Part shown: one piece after another, positions 1 through 12,370 of the stretch
Layout of the letters: each line of letters opens with the position of its first letter
Numbering within the stretch: position 1 is the stretch's first letter
NCBI GenBank assembly: GCA_951230915.1
Contig: OX579637.1
Span: 21,638,001 to 21,702,000 of the forward strand
DNA from: Antitrichia curtipendula
Lineage: Eukaryota; Streptophyta; Bryopsida; Hypnales; Leucodontaceae
DNA: 64,000 nucleotides
Direction of reading: 5' to 3'
Program-made: the position numbers and the translations under genes
Notes under the pieces: generated by a model
The model's input: only the letters and a program-made list of their open reading frames with translations
What the model was told of the DNA's origin: nothing
The model's database searches: none

Positions 1-365
1 TAAGAAGTGATATATCCAATTGCTTATGAAGAAAGAAAAGTATCATCTAATTTAGGTGGCATGCATTTCAAATCTTGCGCTAGCTAGTAGGAATCTTGTT
101 TGTGATAACCACCTAAACTATGAATAATTATTGTCCTAAATGACTAATATGTGACTTGAACAAAGAATATTCTTGACCTACATTGAAGTGCACATGCTCA
201 TGGGTGCACACTAATAATTCTTTGAAATCTTACATTTGACATATCTTATGTAATAAAGTATGATATAAGCCTCCATCAACAATTTTCCATCCACTAATTA
301 ATGGAGTGGTTGGTTTGAACATAAAATTGTGACATGGATTCAAATATACGGATTTTTGTATTCAA

Positions 366-609
366 TTAAAACACCATATTCGTTATAATGAGAGAATGGG
401 GACCTCTCAAAATAAATACAATAGATTTGACCAAAATCACAAATTTCCATTTGAAATCACAAATTTCCATTAAAATGAGAGTTTTCAGATCGATTCGATC
501 TGAATTGACATAAAACATTTCGTCAAGTTGACTTTTTTTGGGTGAATTTATGGTTTTGGAACTCTCAATTCACTAGAAAACTCTCATATTAATGAATATG
601 GTGTTTTAA
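366..609. mobile_element. Small inverted-repeat element (MITE-like, about 244 bp)
   Basis: The left end (366-394, starting TTAAAACACCATATTC) and the right end (581-609) are inverted copies of each other and match at about 26 of 29 positions. Each outer edge reads TTAA, which could be a target duplication or part of the terminal repeat. The interior has no ORF and contains a second internal copy of the motif AATGAGAGTTTTC and a direct repeat of AAATCACAAATTTCCATT (about 437-471). A related single end occurs near 56,465-56,510. The size, terminal repeats and lack of coding fit a non-autonomous DNA transposon; the superfamily is not assigned. Confidence 0.55.
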
Positions 610-1567
610 CCCCTAAATCCCCAAGGCATTTTCTAGCTCCGAAACCACTGAAAATTGTCATTTCTGTTGCAATCACTCCCTAAACCAAAAAAAAATAATC
701 TTTAGAGTCTAACCATACGATCTAATACTTCACTTGTCTTGAATCAAGTGGTAAAAATTTCATGAAGTTTGACCACAAGGATTGGAAGATATTAGCATTT
801 GAAGTTGGAAAAAGAAGTTTTTTTGAACCATGGCCTGCAATTTGAGATGACTTTGACGGCCATTTGTGGATTCTTTTTGCACTACACACCATAAAGTTAA
901 ATTTTGTTATGTTGAACATTTCAGTTGAAAGTTGGGGAAAAAAAATTTAGAGTGTCAAAACTTGAATTTCACACACGGGGGAGTCACTAGCTTAGAGGTT
1001 TGATATATACGTGAGATTGGGGGATATTTTAGAGGGGGCTATTTTTCTAATATTTTGTAATTTAATATACCCTATTGTTAAGAATAATTCTAAATTGTCA
1101 TTTATTATAGCACCCTTTATCATTTATAATACACATTTGAGTCCGAATTTTTGGCCCCTATATTAGATTTAAAAATTAGAACTAATAGGTATTGTATAAT
1201 TTTTTTTCTATTACTGTTTTTTATTCTTTAATTTTCTTCTTTATTCTTTTATCACTTTTTTTTCAAACCATTTTTTTATGGTTATTGAAAACTAAAATAC
1301 TTTATATTTAGACAATATACTATGTCCAAGGGTGAATGCAAGAAACACCTATACTATTTTGCATCACACCATGCATGTTGATTTGTTTTGACCATAACTT
1401 TTGTTTTTTGGCTCCAAATGACTCAAAATTAATAGGTAAGGTACTCGTGACTATTATACACCTTATTCAATTTTTAAAATAATTTCCAAAAATATTTTAC
1501 TATCAAAAAATAGACTCCAATTTTATAGCACCTTTACCAATTTGGAGGTTTTTAGTACTATTTAGTA

Positions 1568-1835
1568 TCAAAAAAACAAATCTTGTGCTGAAATTTAGAA
1601 GGGATGGTCTTTTAGTAGAATTGTAGCTATTCTCTAAAGGAATTATTAAATTAATTAATTATATGTGGTGTGGAAGTCCACAAAATGCGCTTCTTTCTGC
1701 TTCAAAAAAACAAATCTTGTGCTGAAATTTAGAAGGGATGGTCTTTTAGTAGAATTGTAGCTATTCTCTAAAGGAATTATTAAATTAATTAATTATATGT
1801 GGTGTGGAAGTCCACAAAATGCGCTTCTTTCTGCT
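1568..1835. repeat. Tandem duplication, 2 x 134 bp
   Basis: A block beginning TCAAAAAAACAAATCTTG at 1568 is repeated from 1702 with no difference that I can see. The exactness suggests a recent duplication or a local assembly artefact. There is no coding content. Confidence 0.85.
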
Positions 1836-1962
1836 TGCATTTTGTAACATATAAAATAATATTTTGGAGGTTTTTTGGATGAATGATCATTTGCATAGAG
1901 TTATTACTATTTTCTTGAGATTTTGCACTTATTTCATCACATTATTCAATAAAGACATTATT

Positions 1963-2049
1963 GAATTCCATTACATTAAATATTTAATGTAATGGAATTC
2001 CATCACATTATATGAGGACATCGACGCGTCCTTCGAATGTGATGGAATT
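1963..2049. repeat. Foldback with perfect 38-bp palindrome
   Basis: Positions 1963-2000 form a perfect palindrome centred on AAATATTT, with arms starting GAATTCCATTACATT. A second nested pair follows: AATTCCATCACATT (about 1997-2010) is the reverse complement of the sequence at about 2035-2049. The structure lies just past the point where the DUF7869-type gene loses its C-terminal half, so it may be a transposon end or a rearrangement junction. Confidence 0.6.
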
Positions 2050-2209
2050 AAATATTTGAAGAGCCTATTTCAGATGTCACCTAGAATTCAAATATTGACC
2101 CTTCATCTGAAAGGGCGGGGATGCAAGTTTCTTTTCCTTGAAGAAGAGCTCTTGATAACATTGTCCTGCCAGAGTGCTGAAATAGTTTTCCAGTAATTGA
2201 TTGTTTTGG

Positions 2210-4829
2210 CTACTCTAAATCACGAAGGAGTTTCGCTATAGACCCCACAATATGATTCGAGTCGGCCCTATATAAATCAAGCGCATAATGAGCATAGTTG
2301 GTGTCTCCATGTCCGTGAGCTATCATGCCAGTGACAGAAATCGGCAGCTTCGTCAATCCATCAGTACTCTTGTTTTTGGCCGCTAGGCTCGGGGACGCTG
2401 TCTTGGAATGGTCCATCTTGTCGTGTATGATGGTCACTACCTGCTGTGGATTAATAACTGAAATGTATTTAGATGAGCAATACGCCTGTCGATGAGCCTC
2501 TTGATCAGCAAGATGCTGCTTTAGGTCCATATTATACACCTCATATGCTCGGGATGTCGAAGGGTGTGCATCCCGAAGTTGTGTGATCTTGTCACAAGTT
2601 CCACAGCGCGCAAACATATCACCTCGGCGCTTCACCAAGCACTCGCGGAACTCGGTTCGACGAAGGAAACTAACTGTTGAAGCTGAAACAGGTGGAGTCC
2701 CAAGGCCACATTAACCTGAGACGGAGCCATTGTAGAATGTATTCCTTGTTAGTGTTGCTACATGTACTCTGGACTGGATGACCTTATGATTGCCAGCACC
2801 ACCTCGTTGTTACTTTCAGGTAATCACCTAAATACTCGTTGGATTTAGGTGATCTTCTGAATCCCGGATAATGAGATCAATGAAGCAACAGTCACGAAGT
2901 TTCCTTCACGGAAGGACCTATTATAATGCATCGCATATCAACTTGACGAATTCAACAACGACAATACCTCGGAACCAGTGACATCAGGTGGGCTTCTAAA
3001 TCCTGAACATGATGGCCAATACAACTCAGGAGCAGCCACTGCCCTAGAATTCAAGACTCTTCATGAAGCATTTAGTCTGAACTCTTTATGAGGCTAAGTT
3101 TTGCATTGCAACACCCCTGTACCCTGAAATTCAGGTGATCACCTGAACTGTGTGTCAAGGGGGTCACTACAGCCCCAATGTCGTGCAATTCTATTGGATC
3201 ATGGTGTTTTAAAGTAACCAAAATCTATGATACTAAATTCGGAGTTCCGTAATCCAACAAATTCGGCCATTCAACACTATCACATGCTACTATTGATTTT
3301 GAGAAAGTCATTACATGAATTACCTCATTCAGTCTCTCCCAAATGTCACTTCATTTTGATCCTGTTGGCAACACCCGCTCAACAATCCTTCGCCCGTCCG
3401 ACATTGTTCGTTGCTTGTGAGGCATCAAATCAGCAGACGCCTCGATGATGCATGACATGGAGGCCAGAGCTTGTCTTGTCGCCGGCCTTCTCTTTGACAA
3501 TCCTTTATTTCCATGGTGAGTTGACCTCAGGCCCTGTGTTGCTTTACCACGTTGTCTATAGAACTCAGTCTTCGACACATTCATTATGATCATCCATGCT
3601 TTCACACAAACCTCATGGTTGTCCAGCATCACATACTTCCAACCTGGGGAGCTCTGAACTTGTCTATGTACCTCTAGCTTGATGTGATTTTGCATGCGGT
3701 GGTCTATCGACCACATTTCATGACGTAGACTCTTCACGACTACAGGGTCGATTGACCTTGTACATTTCTGTCGACAGCAAGTTGACGACAAAACCTTGAA
3801 TAATGACTCATTGCTGGTCAAATGCTCCACCGTCGACGTCTGTTGGTTACGCCTTACCCGACTCGTATTGTACTGTCTACGCGGTGTCCGTATCGTGTTG
3901 TCATTGCAATTTTGCATCTCCGTAGCGTGTGCTAGTTCATGTTCGTGTAAAGTACGTGTATTGTGCAGTAGGGCCTTTGTTGGCCATCGCTTCAGTGTTA
4001 ACTTCCAGTCAGAGGGGACAAACTCTGTCAAGAATGCTTCTATAATGAACACCCCTACATCGTCTGGACCTAGTTCCCGACTGTCCATGCAGTCTGATGG
4101 TCGAAAATTTCGGACAATTCTTGTTCCAGTAATGACACGGTCTTCGTTCAGAAGGTTGACCTCCAGATTCTTCCATTCTTCCCACGGACAACTATGACTT
4201 AGAGGTCCTATAACATCTTCTTCATGCTCGCTTGTTAGGAAAGTGTCGTCATTTTGAACGGCTTCTACCTCGTCCACGTCCTGTACAATTGTAAACGCAT
4301 GTCATTCCAATGACTACATAAGATAGGAACAGCTGATCAGTGATCAGTATTCGTACAAACCTGTGAATTGGAACGACCCTGCGCGCGCAGATTTGTGGCC
4401 TCCCGTCGTAAAGCTGGATCTGTAGTGATGCTTCACTATGTTAATTTGGTACTACGACCTGTGTCAATCTTAACTGGAATAAGTCATTCATGAACTGTCT
4501 ATCAATGCTGTTATCTACAGTGGGCATTTGCCTCAATCGAAACGAGAATATACATTAACAGTATCATGTTCTGTACATTTGATTCTTAAGTTGGACAGGA
4601 TCTGATTGAACACATTTAACTCTTACCATCGAGGACTCTTGGGTACTCAATGGCGTTCTCGTCAATTGGCCCTTCAATTATGATCTGTAAAAGAGAAATC
4701 TCATTAACGATATGTTCGTCGAAGTCCTCACGTATCATGACCACATGTGCCATGAAGTTATTGATTGTCAGTGAGCAGAATTACCTCATCTGGTGGGTTG
4801 TCCTCTTCTGTTTCCGTGACGTCCTCCAT
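2210..4829 (-). pseudogene. DUF7869-type transposon protein, truncated, five exons
   Basis: Proposed exons on the minus strand: 4829-4785 (start ATG, residues MEDVTETEEDNPPDE), 4684-4627, 4419-4361, 4280-3324 and about 2725-2210. Donors, acceptors and phases agree for the first four exons. Exon 4 carries a Cys-rich motif (SSTCCRQKCTRSID), then a conserved block running from WKYVMLDNHEVCVKAW through HHGNKGL to ADLMPHKQR. Exon 5 has a CGTCDK zinc-knuckle-like motif, a coiled stretch and HDKMDHSKT, matching the conserved DGMDQSKT block of the transposon-derived family annotated DUF7869 in mosses and animals. The C-terminal half of that domain is missing. An in-frame TGA interrupts exon 4 at 3353-3351, after which homology continues in frame (SDIWERLNE). 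The family assignment is from memory of the motif order. The biochemical role is unknown; a DDE-like nuclease is only a guess. Confidence 0.7.
2815..3147. repeat. A-type palindromes in an intron of the DUF7869-type gene (3 copies)
   Basis: Three copies of the A palindrome lie between exons 4 and 5: about 2815-2833 (TTCAGGTAATCACCTAAA), 2840-2864 (degenerate right arm) and 3128-3147 (TTCAGGTGATCACCTGAA, perfect). The same motif occurs in the introns of gene A about 35 kb away. Confidence 0.8.
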
Positions 4830-7240
4830 ATGCCCTGATTACCAAGGCATATTTTCTTGAGCTTCATTAAAGTAGACGAAGACTACTGTCGCATAGAACT
4901 TGGCGGTCATACATATCATACTCATAGTTGAATCAATCTACTAATGCCTATTCACATGCACTTCCTATAGGAGGGGAAGGTCAGCTTCTTTCTCTTGCTA
5001 CCAATTTGACGTTGCTTTCCTGGTGTTCACATCATTCAGAAGTAACCGCAACAATTTTTCTTACTGACGGTATTCTTTTCTGATTGCTCAGGCGGGGATG
5101 TTGAATTTCTTGCACAACTACCGTGGTTCAGTTCACCACCTAATTCTCTATTGACGCCGCTCTCAGCTTATCTTATTAGTCATAACAAACTAAACGAAGT
5201 TCAATTCATTCCGCAGCATCCGTGATTTAGGTAACTACCTAAATCACGAATGATTCCATCCTGCATTCCCCCATCGAACATGAAGGACTAGAGCTTGTTA
5301 AATTTGTTTCATGACGAACATGATTTAGGTGATTACCTGAATCTGAATTTGTATGGCTCTCTGCTTATCTTAATTGATAGGATAATGAAATGAAGATAAA
5401 TTCTTACGAAACGTCCGTCATTTAGGTGACCACCTAAATCTGAATAGGTTCCGCTCTCTACTTATTCTATTAATCATAACAAACGAAATGAATTCCAGTT
5501 TTCCGCAGTGTCCATCATTTAGGTGACCACCTAAATTCGAAATGACTCTCTCCCGTGTTCCAACCTTTCAACATAACAAACTACAGGATGTTCAATATGC
5601 TCCATCCCGTCTATGATGTAGGGGACAACCTACATCTCAAAAAAATTCTCACCAAAATTTCGTACATGTTCATACAATAAGAAACCAGAATTTCAGTGTC
5701 CCTGCACTACGGCTACGCTGTCCATCTCATACATTGCACTACTACGGCAATTTATGACTTCTTCTCAATAGAACCCACGTAAACCTGACTCAGCGGGTCA
5801 TTGTCACATGACCATGGACCACTTTTACAATATTTTTCAATGACCTTCAAATTCCGTGGTACACCCCTATTGCTCGATACCAATAACTCAATTGTGAACA
5901 TCGGATAACGGTTTATTCTCAGATGACTGCAATTACAAAGCTTTCAACAAAGAATACCAGGCATAATCTCTAAATCTAGACGTATTGTGGAAATGGACCA
6001 AACTTACTAACTCGGCAATTCAAGCAACCATCTTATGCTCCGCATTCAAAATTCACAAGGTACACTGCATATAGTTAGACTGTGTCACACGCTGTATAAT
6101 TACAACCCTACTGTGTGCATCCTCCTCTTCTTCTTCAGACACAGTGCTCTACTACGTCTACAAATAATACTGAAATTAGGACTCTCGGATTGACACATCG
6201 AACCATCTATGGAGAATCACTCGCTTCAACCTATAGCGATCACATCAATGGTGATGTGGTCTAAGCCACAGCCTCTCTACTGCAGTGTTAGATTACTTCC
6301 ACAAGTTCCTACCTACGTGTTCATAAAGCAATCATGGACAGTTCTCTACTCTAGTATGCGACGACAAACCCTGATGGAATCATTTCATTAGGTCCCATGA
6401 TTATTCCCACATTAGGGTTGGAAGACGGCTTTCCTCCGACTCACAGCATGGTATTGGTTTTCCATAATTAGTCCTCTACATGTACTGTCTCCATTACATC
6501 TTCCTAGCACCCAACATTATACTATGCCCAACTCAAGTGCATTCCAACGAAGGCAAGGGAAATTTCCCGAAAACCTAAGAATTTCAAACCAAAAAATGGT
6601 CCACAACAAGCACTCACCTAATTCTGTGGGACTGCGTTCCGTCAATCCTATGTCACTTGTTGTGCGTTCTTAAATCCTATGACAGGAAAGACTTCGCAAC
6701 CGTGGCTAAATTTTACAAAATTCCCGACAATAGCAACTAGCATAAACTGAAAAACACATCCGGAGAATGAACTTACCGGAACCACCGCCAAGGGACGTCG
6801 TCTGTTCCATGCTGACACAATAAGGAGCAAGTACTACACGCGCGGCACTCTGTCGCACAACCCGACCCGTTCCGTTGAGGGCGACGTCTTTCAACAAAGA
6901 CCGGCTGCGACTGGCACCGTTGTTGCAATCCCGCAAGGAAGAAAACGACTTCGAGAAACAACAGAAAGCAACTCCGAAATCAGACTGCCCGTATTCTCAC
7001 AAAGATTTTGCAGAAGGTGACATCCACATTTCCGCGCTGCACTACAACGGTCGACAACAGCACCAAGAACACAGAGAAAAGAAGGCAGGCCTGTCCCTCG
7101 CCACCCTCCTACAACATTCGAAGACCGCCTCGACGCGAGGGGAGCCGTTCCGCAGCAAAGAGGATGATTAAGGCACCGCGCGTGTAGTACTTCTAACGCA
7201 CCAATGGTCCCTCTCACACAGTTCGAGGTTCATTGCTTTG
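4830..7240 (-). other. Leader / 5' untranslated region of the DUF7869-type gene
   Basis: This 2.4-kb stretch lies between the proposed ATG (4829) and a TATA box (7245-7254). I see no convincing coding exon. It contains five A-type palindromes (5219-5638) and a GC-richer block (6,750-7,220) that probably includes the transcription start. Overlapping ORFs in that block occur on both strands and look like composition effects. By analogy with the other genes in the window, the palindromes may lie in a leader intron. Confidence 0.4.
5219..5638. repeat. Cluster of five A-type palindromes
   Basis: Copies lie at about 5219-5248 (13-base arms CGTGATTTAGGTA / TACCTAAATCACG), 5321-5343, 5419-5440, 5516-5537 (ATTTAGGTGACCACCTAAAT) and a degenerate one at 5613-5637. 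Spacing is roughly 100 bp. Outer bases differ between copies but stay complementary within a copy, so the palindrome as a unit appears to be maintained or recently spread. Confidence 0.85.
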
Positions 7241-7244
7241 GCGT

Positions 7245-7254
7245 CTATATATAG
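7245..7254 (-). promoter_or_regulatory. Putative TATA box
   Basis: CTATATATAG is flanked by GC-rich sequence at the junction between the GC-richer block (6.75-7.2 kb) and the AT-rich spacer. The motif is symmetrical; the minus orientation is chosen because the DUF7869-type gene lies in that direction. Confidence 0.35.
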
Positions 7255-7848
7255 GCGTGGACACACTTACTGACGTGCAGGCTCACTGTCAGAAATGCAG
7301 ATTTCATAGCAGTCCTACCTAAGGTGTTATTTTCTAATTATTCACTGTTTGGGTGACACATTCTCAAAATGGTTTGTAGCCTTCCAGAGTTCATCCTAAT
7401 TTTTGTTGGGGGTTCAGGTGGCCCCTATGCATGGACTTCGTCAGGACCATGGAATTTTCTTTGTTAGCAATAAGTACTCAATGGCCAATTCCTGAAGATA
7501 TGAAAATAACTACTGCCATTACAGAAGTATTGCATTGGATTGGATTACGTAACCATCATAAATGAATAAGAATCTTCAAGTACTTTGTGAACGACGAGGG
7601 TTTTTTTTTTTTTTTTTATAGAAGTGCTAAAGTGGCAACATACAAGAAAATGATAAAGCCAAATATTTTAATATTCATCTATATTTTGAATTGAATTATC
7701 TTTTCATCTACATATTTGGATGAATTTCATTTTAAATTGGCAATTTCATCCAATTTATTTAAAAAACTTGGAGCAATTTGGCATTATCATCCAATTTTTC
7801 TTCAAAAATTCCCTATAGGCTTGGTGCAACCCATTTCTTTTGGAGGCA

Positions 7849-7870
7849 TTTGGGCCTCATGAGGCCCAAA
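7849..7870. repeat. Perfect 22-bp GC-rich palindrome
   Basis: The arm TTTGGGCCTCA is followed immediately by its reverse complement (TGAGGCCCAAA), standing out in AT-rich DNA. It could be a hairpin or a remnant transposon end. Confidence 0.6.
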
Positions 7871-10599
7871 AAAACAACACTGTGAACAACAGCATCAATT
7901 CTCTATTTATCAATAATTTCATGGAAGCCTGTGTCTGCAAAATAGTACATCAAAATGCAATCCGATAGTTACTGTTATTTTATTTTCTTTCTTTTTGTAT
8001 ACAGTTGAATGTCACCATTCCAATGTGTCAGAACTTGGGCACTGAATAAAATAAAATAAAACTACTTCTAGCAACTCTGGGGCGATCCACTTCATTGTAA
8101 GAACAACCTTGGGGCACTGTTCGTGCCACCAATAAAAAGACCTACAACCTTTTAGGTTCTGAAATTCTATACTATACATATATAATTTGAAATGCTACAT
8201 TATTTTCAAAAAACCTACAGAGGCTCTTCAAATGAAGTCTAAATAAGAAAACTTTAATAAATAAGACATCAGAGTGTATGGACGATGAAATGCTACACAT
8301 TGTAATATATATAAAATATTGTATGTAATATCAGTTGGTTGTAGAAATTTTTATTAACCAATTAGTCTTCACAAACAGGAATTTCTCAAAAAGGTAATAG
8401 TATAATTATGGAGGAAGTTGACAGTGCAGGGTACATGATAGAGATTTCTATTTGCTACTATTACGTAATCTAGGATTGCAAATCTCTTTCTTGTGTGTTA
8501 GTGCTGACAACAAGGATATTTCATTTCAAGCTATGCTACAATGTAATAACAAAATCCGCATAAGATAGCCACTTCTGAAAGCTCGGTATCATGGGAGGGC
8601 CTAGTCACTTGGCAAGGACTTTCTTGAGGACCTCAGGAATTTGCTCTACTTTGAACACAAAGCCAAATGAATGTTTTAGTACGTTGTATCAATTCTTTAA
8701 AACTATAAGTGTAGAAATTCAAATTAGATCTTTTCAAAATCTCAGAAGAAAAATGAAGACCACAGCATCACGTATAAATTAAGAAGTTAAAATGACCATT
8801 TAATTTATATGTTTGTTAGTGGGTTCTACAATATACATCATATAATTGTTTGCAGTAGAAAGAGTTCCCTATAAAGAATAGTGAGGACCTGATGAAATTG
8901 ACCTAATGATATTTACAAACAAAGTACCCCCACTTCAAAAGAAAATCACAGAATTTTTTTTTAAAAAGGCTTCCAAAAATATACTTGTAATACCATTTTA
9001 TATAACCATATGGTCATCTAAAATACAACAATGAACCCTAGAAGGCCGCAGGTCTTCATTCTGCCAAAAAACACTCAAAATTGCCATTTCTATAGCAAGG
9101 AGTGAAAAGATTTGAAAAATATTTTTTCTTCCACATCTAACCGTACGATGTTACACCTAACTAGTATAAGAATGTGTGTAATTTATTTTAGAGTTCTTGA
9201 CCAGATTGCAAGATATTTGCATTTAAAGTAAAAAAAAAACTTCTTAAAGACTTCAACACCTTGTGAGACTACATTTTGTGACTTCAAACATTTTTAACTT
9301 AAAACTTTTACACTATAGCATTTTGAGCTTTAAATCTTTATAGTAGACAATTGAGTTGACAGTCCAGATAAAACAAATTAAAAATAAAAATAATCAACAT
9401 TCATAAAAAATTGAATTTTTCAAGTAGGTACAAGATAGAAGGATAATCTGTAACATTCATATATTTAAAATGGAATTGAAATGCACAAAATCCAATGGTG
9501 AGATTGTTCTAACAAGTGAAATATCCTAGCAAAAAAAAAAAAAGCAGCAATTGAAAAAATCCATTCACAAATGAATCCTACAAGGATTTTGTTCCAAGAA
9601 GATGCTCTAACTGCCCACAAAATAAGAATGTCTAAAATTTTCTCAAAACAAATCCAAATGAAATGAATCAAAGCATTCTAGATAGACAAAAATATATTGT
9701 CTATCTAAAAAAAAAAATATAAAGTCTAACTTCTACATATTGTTTTTGCTACTGAGGCTACCCCCCATCCCCTGTTTTGAGCTTATTTGGTCATAATTGT
9801 TGTTCCCAGGCACCGATAGTGAAAAAAATTATGTTCCCATAAAACTTTTCAATTTTTTGGTCTTCAACAAAAGTTTAAAAAGATGACAACAGAAATTGAG
9901 CATGTACGTACCTCCCTAAAATCCCATTTGTCCACTGAAGGGACAACGATCTTTTAGGGGTTCAGGTAATCAACCCTCCATCAAATAACCTCTTAACCTC
10001 TTATTAGTTTTCAGCAGAGCTTCTACATTGTGAACAAGAAGCAACAAATGATCCGCTTACACGCTTTGATTTTTCAGAAGGGTATGTACATAATATGTAC
10101 AAACTATAATGTTCTAACCAATTTTTTGAGTGAAGACTAAAAATAACAAGTGACACTATAAAATTAGTAAAAAGCTATCAATGAATTTACAAAAAAATGC
10201 ACCCTTCAATTTTAAATTGTGAAATTTGTATTTGTGAAACAGTCATAGGCAAAAACCTTAAGAGGATTTTCACATAGTACATCTGCAACTACTTACAGTG
10301 GTGGGCATTAGATATTTACTAATTCATGGTCTCAATGATGATTTTGGTGACTACATATGCATGATGATTGCAATAATAATAAAAGAAGAATGGAATTCAC
10401 CTTTTTCAATGAAAAATAATTAGAAATACTTCCCTCTATTTTTATTAATTCATAGCCACTTATTAAATTATGACTCAAATTACGTAATAAAGTTTATTTC
10501 GTAGTGAACACTATATTATTTTGCTAAATTTCAAGTTGTCCATTTCTCTTATGGAAATTGATGTATGTTACATTATTTTTTACAATGGCCCTGCATTTA

Positions 10600-10983
10600 T
10601 TATGTGTGGTATACTTGAACTAATGTTTCTTGGGCGTACGAATTGATAGAGAAATTGCAATTTTGATTGTCTTCATAGCCATGATCCCAATCATAGGCAT
10701 GAAGGTTATAAAGAACCTGCAAAAATAAATAGTATTTAGATTTGTAGTTTATATTATAAGGGGGATTTGTCCACCTAAAAGAAGTTTGCATTTGCTCTTC
10801 TATGTGAAGTTCTTGTTTGTAATGATTGATGAGCATTTCATATAATTGCGTGATACACACGTAATATAGTAGGTAAGCCTCAAAATTGGCCAAAAGGAAT
10901 GGGTGTATGTTAAAATAAAAAATTAAGACTTCATATACGAATTCCCTAATCCGAATTCTGTACATGTGTCCGAGCGGCAACAT
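10600..10983 (-). CDS. Hypothetical, possible two-exon fragment
   Basis: A 127-codon open frame starts at ATG 10983 (MLPLGHMYRIRIREF) and ends TLVQVYHT. A possible intron starts GTGGAC after QTSF and ends TTTTTTGCAG before VLYNLHAYDW; removing it would shift the junction but leave both ends. I do not recognise the protein. The composition is AT-driven (many Y, I, N, F), so chance is a serious alternative. Confidence 0.2.
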   Translation of the reverse strand: MLPLGHMYRIRIREFVYEVLIFYFNIHPFLLANFEAYLLYYVCITQLYEMLINHYKQELHIEEQMQTSFRWTNPPYNINYKSKYYLFLQVLYNLHAYDWDHGYEDNQNCNFSINSYAQETLVQVYHT

Positions 10984-11374
10984 TACAAGACAATCTCGTG
11001 TTTTTTACGTAGAGAAGAATGTGCTTTGCTGGTATTCGTAATGAAATAGATGCCACATTGCACAAGTATGAAGAAAAATGGGAGACTAGAGGTCAACAAA
11101 TGGGAGATGAACATAGCCATGAACATAAGTAACCATGTCATTCACTCTAAATTTTGAAGACAACATCTTCTACAGAAGGAAAGGTCATACAGAAAATCAA
11201 GTTCAAAATTCTACTGTGATGAGAATTTTACTAATAAAACTAATAGCACTATACCTAGGTCGTTCCCAGAAGCCTAGCATGGGATATTCAAATATTAAGG
11301 CGCAAACAAAAGACTGTAAGCACAGCAACCTCCAGAAATCTAACATACATTTGGCAAAGAAGTGACACTTCCTT

Positions 11375-11400
11375 GGGGCCTACAAAATTGTGTAGGCCCC
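11375..11400. repeat. Hairpin, 10-bp GC-rich arms
   Basis: Arms GGGGCCTACA and TGTAGGCCCC are separated by AAATTG. It lies in AT-rich sequence with no T run that would suggest a terminator; its role is unknown. Confidence 0.6.
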
Positions 11401-11949
11401 ATAATAATTATGAAGTGCATAATAATATATTTAATTGAACCAAAAGAACATGTAAACAAGGTGCTCGAATAATTCTTATTCCAAAATTCTTTTCCAATGG
11501 TCATACAATAAAGAATGCTTTCGAGCGTGAAAAAACAGGGGCCATCCCATTATTGTGTGGGCAAGAACATAGTGGGCAAGAAATCTCAATTGCAATGGAC
11601 TACTTTGTAAACAAAAACAGGTACTGTGCAAAATTGACAAAGCTTGTAATTGGACTACATACTACGTAAAAATAAAATGCGACCAAGAATATAGTATGCG
11701 TGCTTGTTGTAGTTTTTTCTTTGTGTCCCATTTTTGCAAGGCATGCTCCTCCTAAAGCAGTTCAAAATCTTCTCGAAAAATTAGTGTGCATCACACTCTC
11801 TCTGAAGAAGGTAAAAATACATTATTTAAAGATGGTGTGGATCACAAGATTACATTAATCAGCATTCCATTGTCACATTCACCGCTGAAAACAATTTGTA
11901 CTATGGATCTTCAAAGCTTCCGAACTACATGTATCTACTAATATATAAC

Positions 11950-12090
11950 AATATAAATGTATAAATATGCATATAAATATGCATATAAATATGCATATAT
12001 ATGTATATATATGTATGTATATATGTATATATATATATATGTATATATATATATGTATATATATATGTATATATATACAAATATAAATAT
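11950..12090. repeat. TA/TGTA-rich microsatellite
   Basis: The stretch consists of ATATGTATATAT-type units preceded by three copies of AAATATGCATAT (about 11,963-11,998). Open frames through it encode only Tyr/Ile/Met/His repeats and are not genes. Confidence 0.9.
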
Positions 12091-12370
12091 ATACAGAGAG
12101 AGAGATGCATTATTTGAATTTATGTGAATTGATAGAGGCACATCGCGGGGGATTCATATAAATTATAATCTTGAAATTATGGTAAGTATGAAATGGTAAA
12201 AGCTTCTACATTTCATTAAAACAGAATCCGACAATGCTTTTGAGTTTTAAACTGTATGGATAATTACAGAACTCCATGATTTTGTATTTGTCTTCTGAAG
12301 TGTACCTCATTCAAGGTAGACAATTATCATTTTGGAACTCATCATTCCATGGTTTGCCCTCACCCTGTAG

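Larger units (their letters stand above)
1..2200. other. AT-rich spacer, no gene seen
   Basis: No credible coding region is visible here. Short ORFs are AT-rich and featureless. The stretch holds an inverted-repeat element (366-609), a 134-bp tandem duplication (1568-1835) and a foldback (1963-2049), listed separately. Confidence 0.6.

Noticed and set aside
4009..4197. 133- and 60-codon ORFs overlapping exon 4 of the DUF7869-type gene
   Set aside because: They are other-frame shadows of the exon.
6640..7220. Overlapping ORFs of 60-108 codons on both strands
   Set aside because: No family motif; they fit a GC-rich promoter and leader region.
11925..12141. Tyr/Ile-repeat ORFs on the minus strand
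   Set aside because: They are translations of the TA/TGTA microsatellite.
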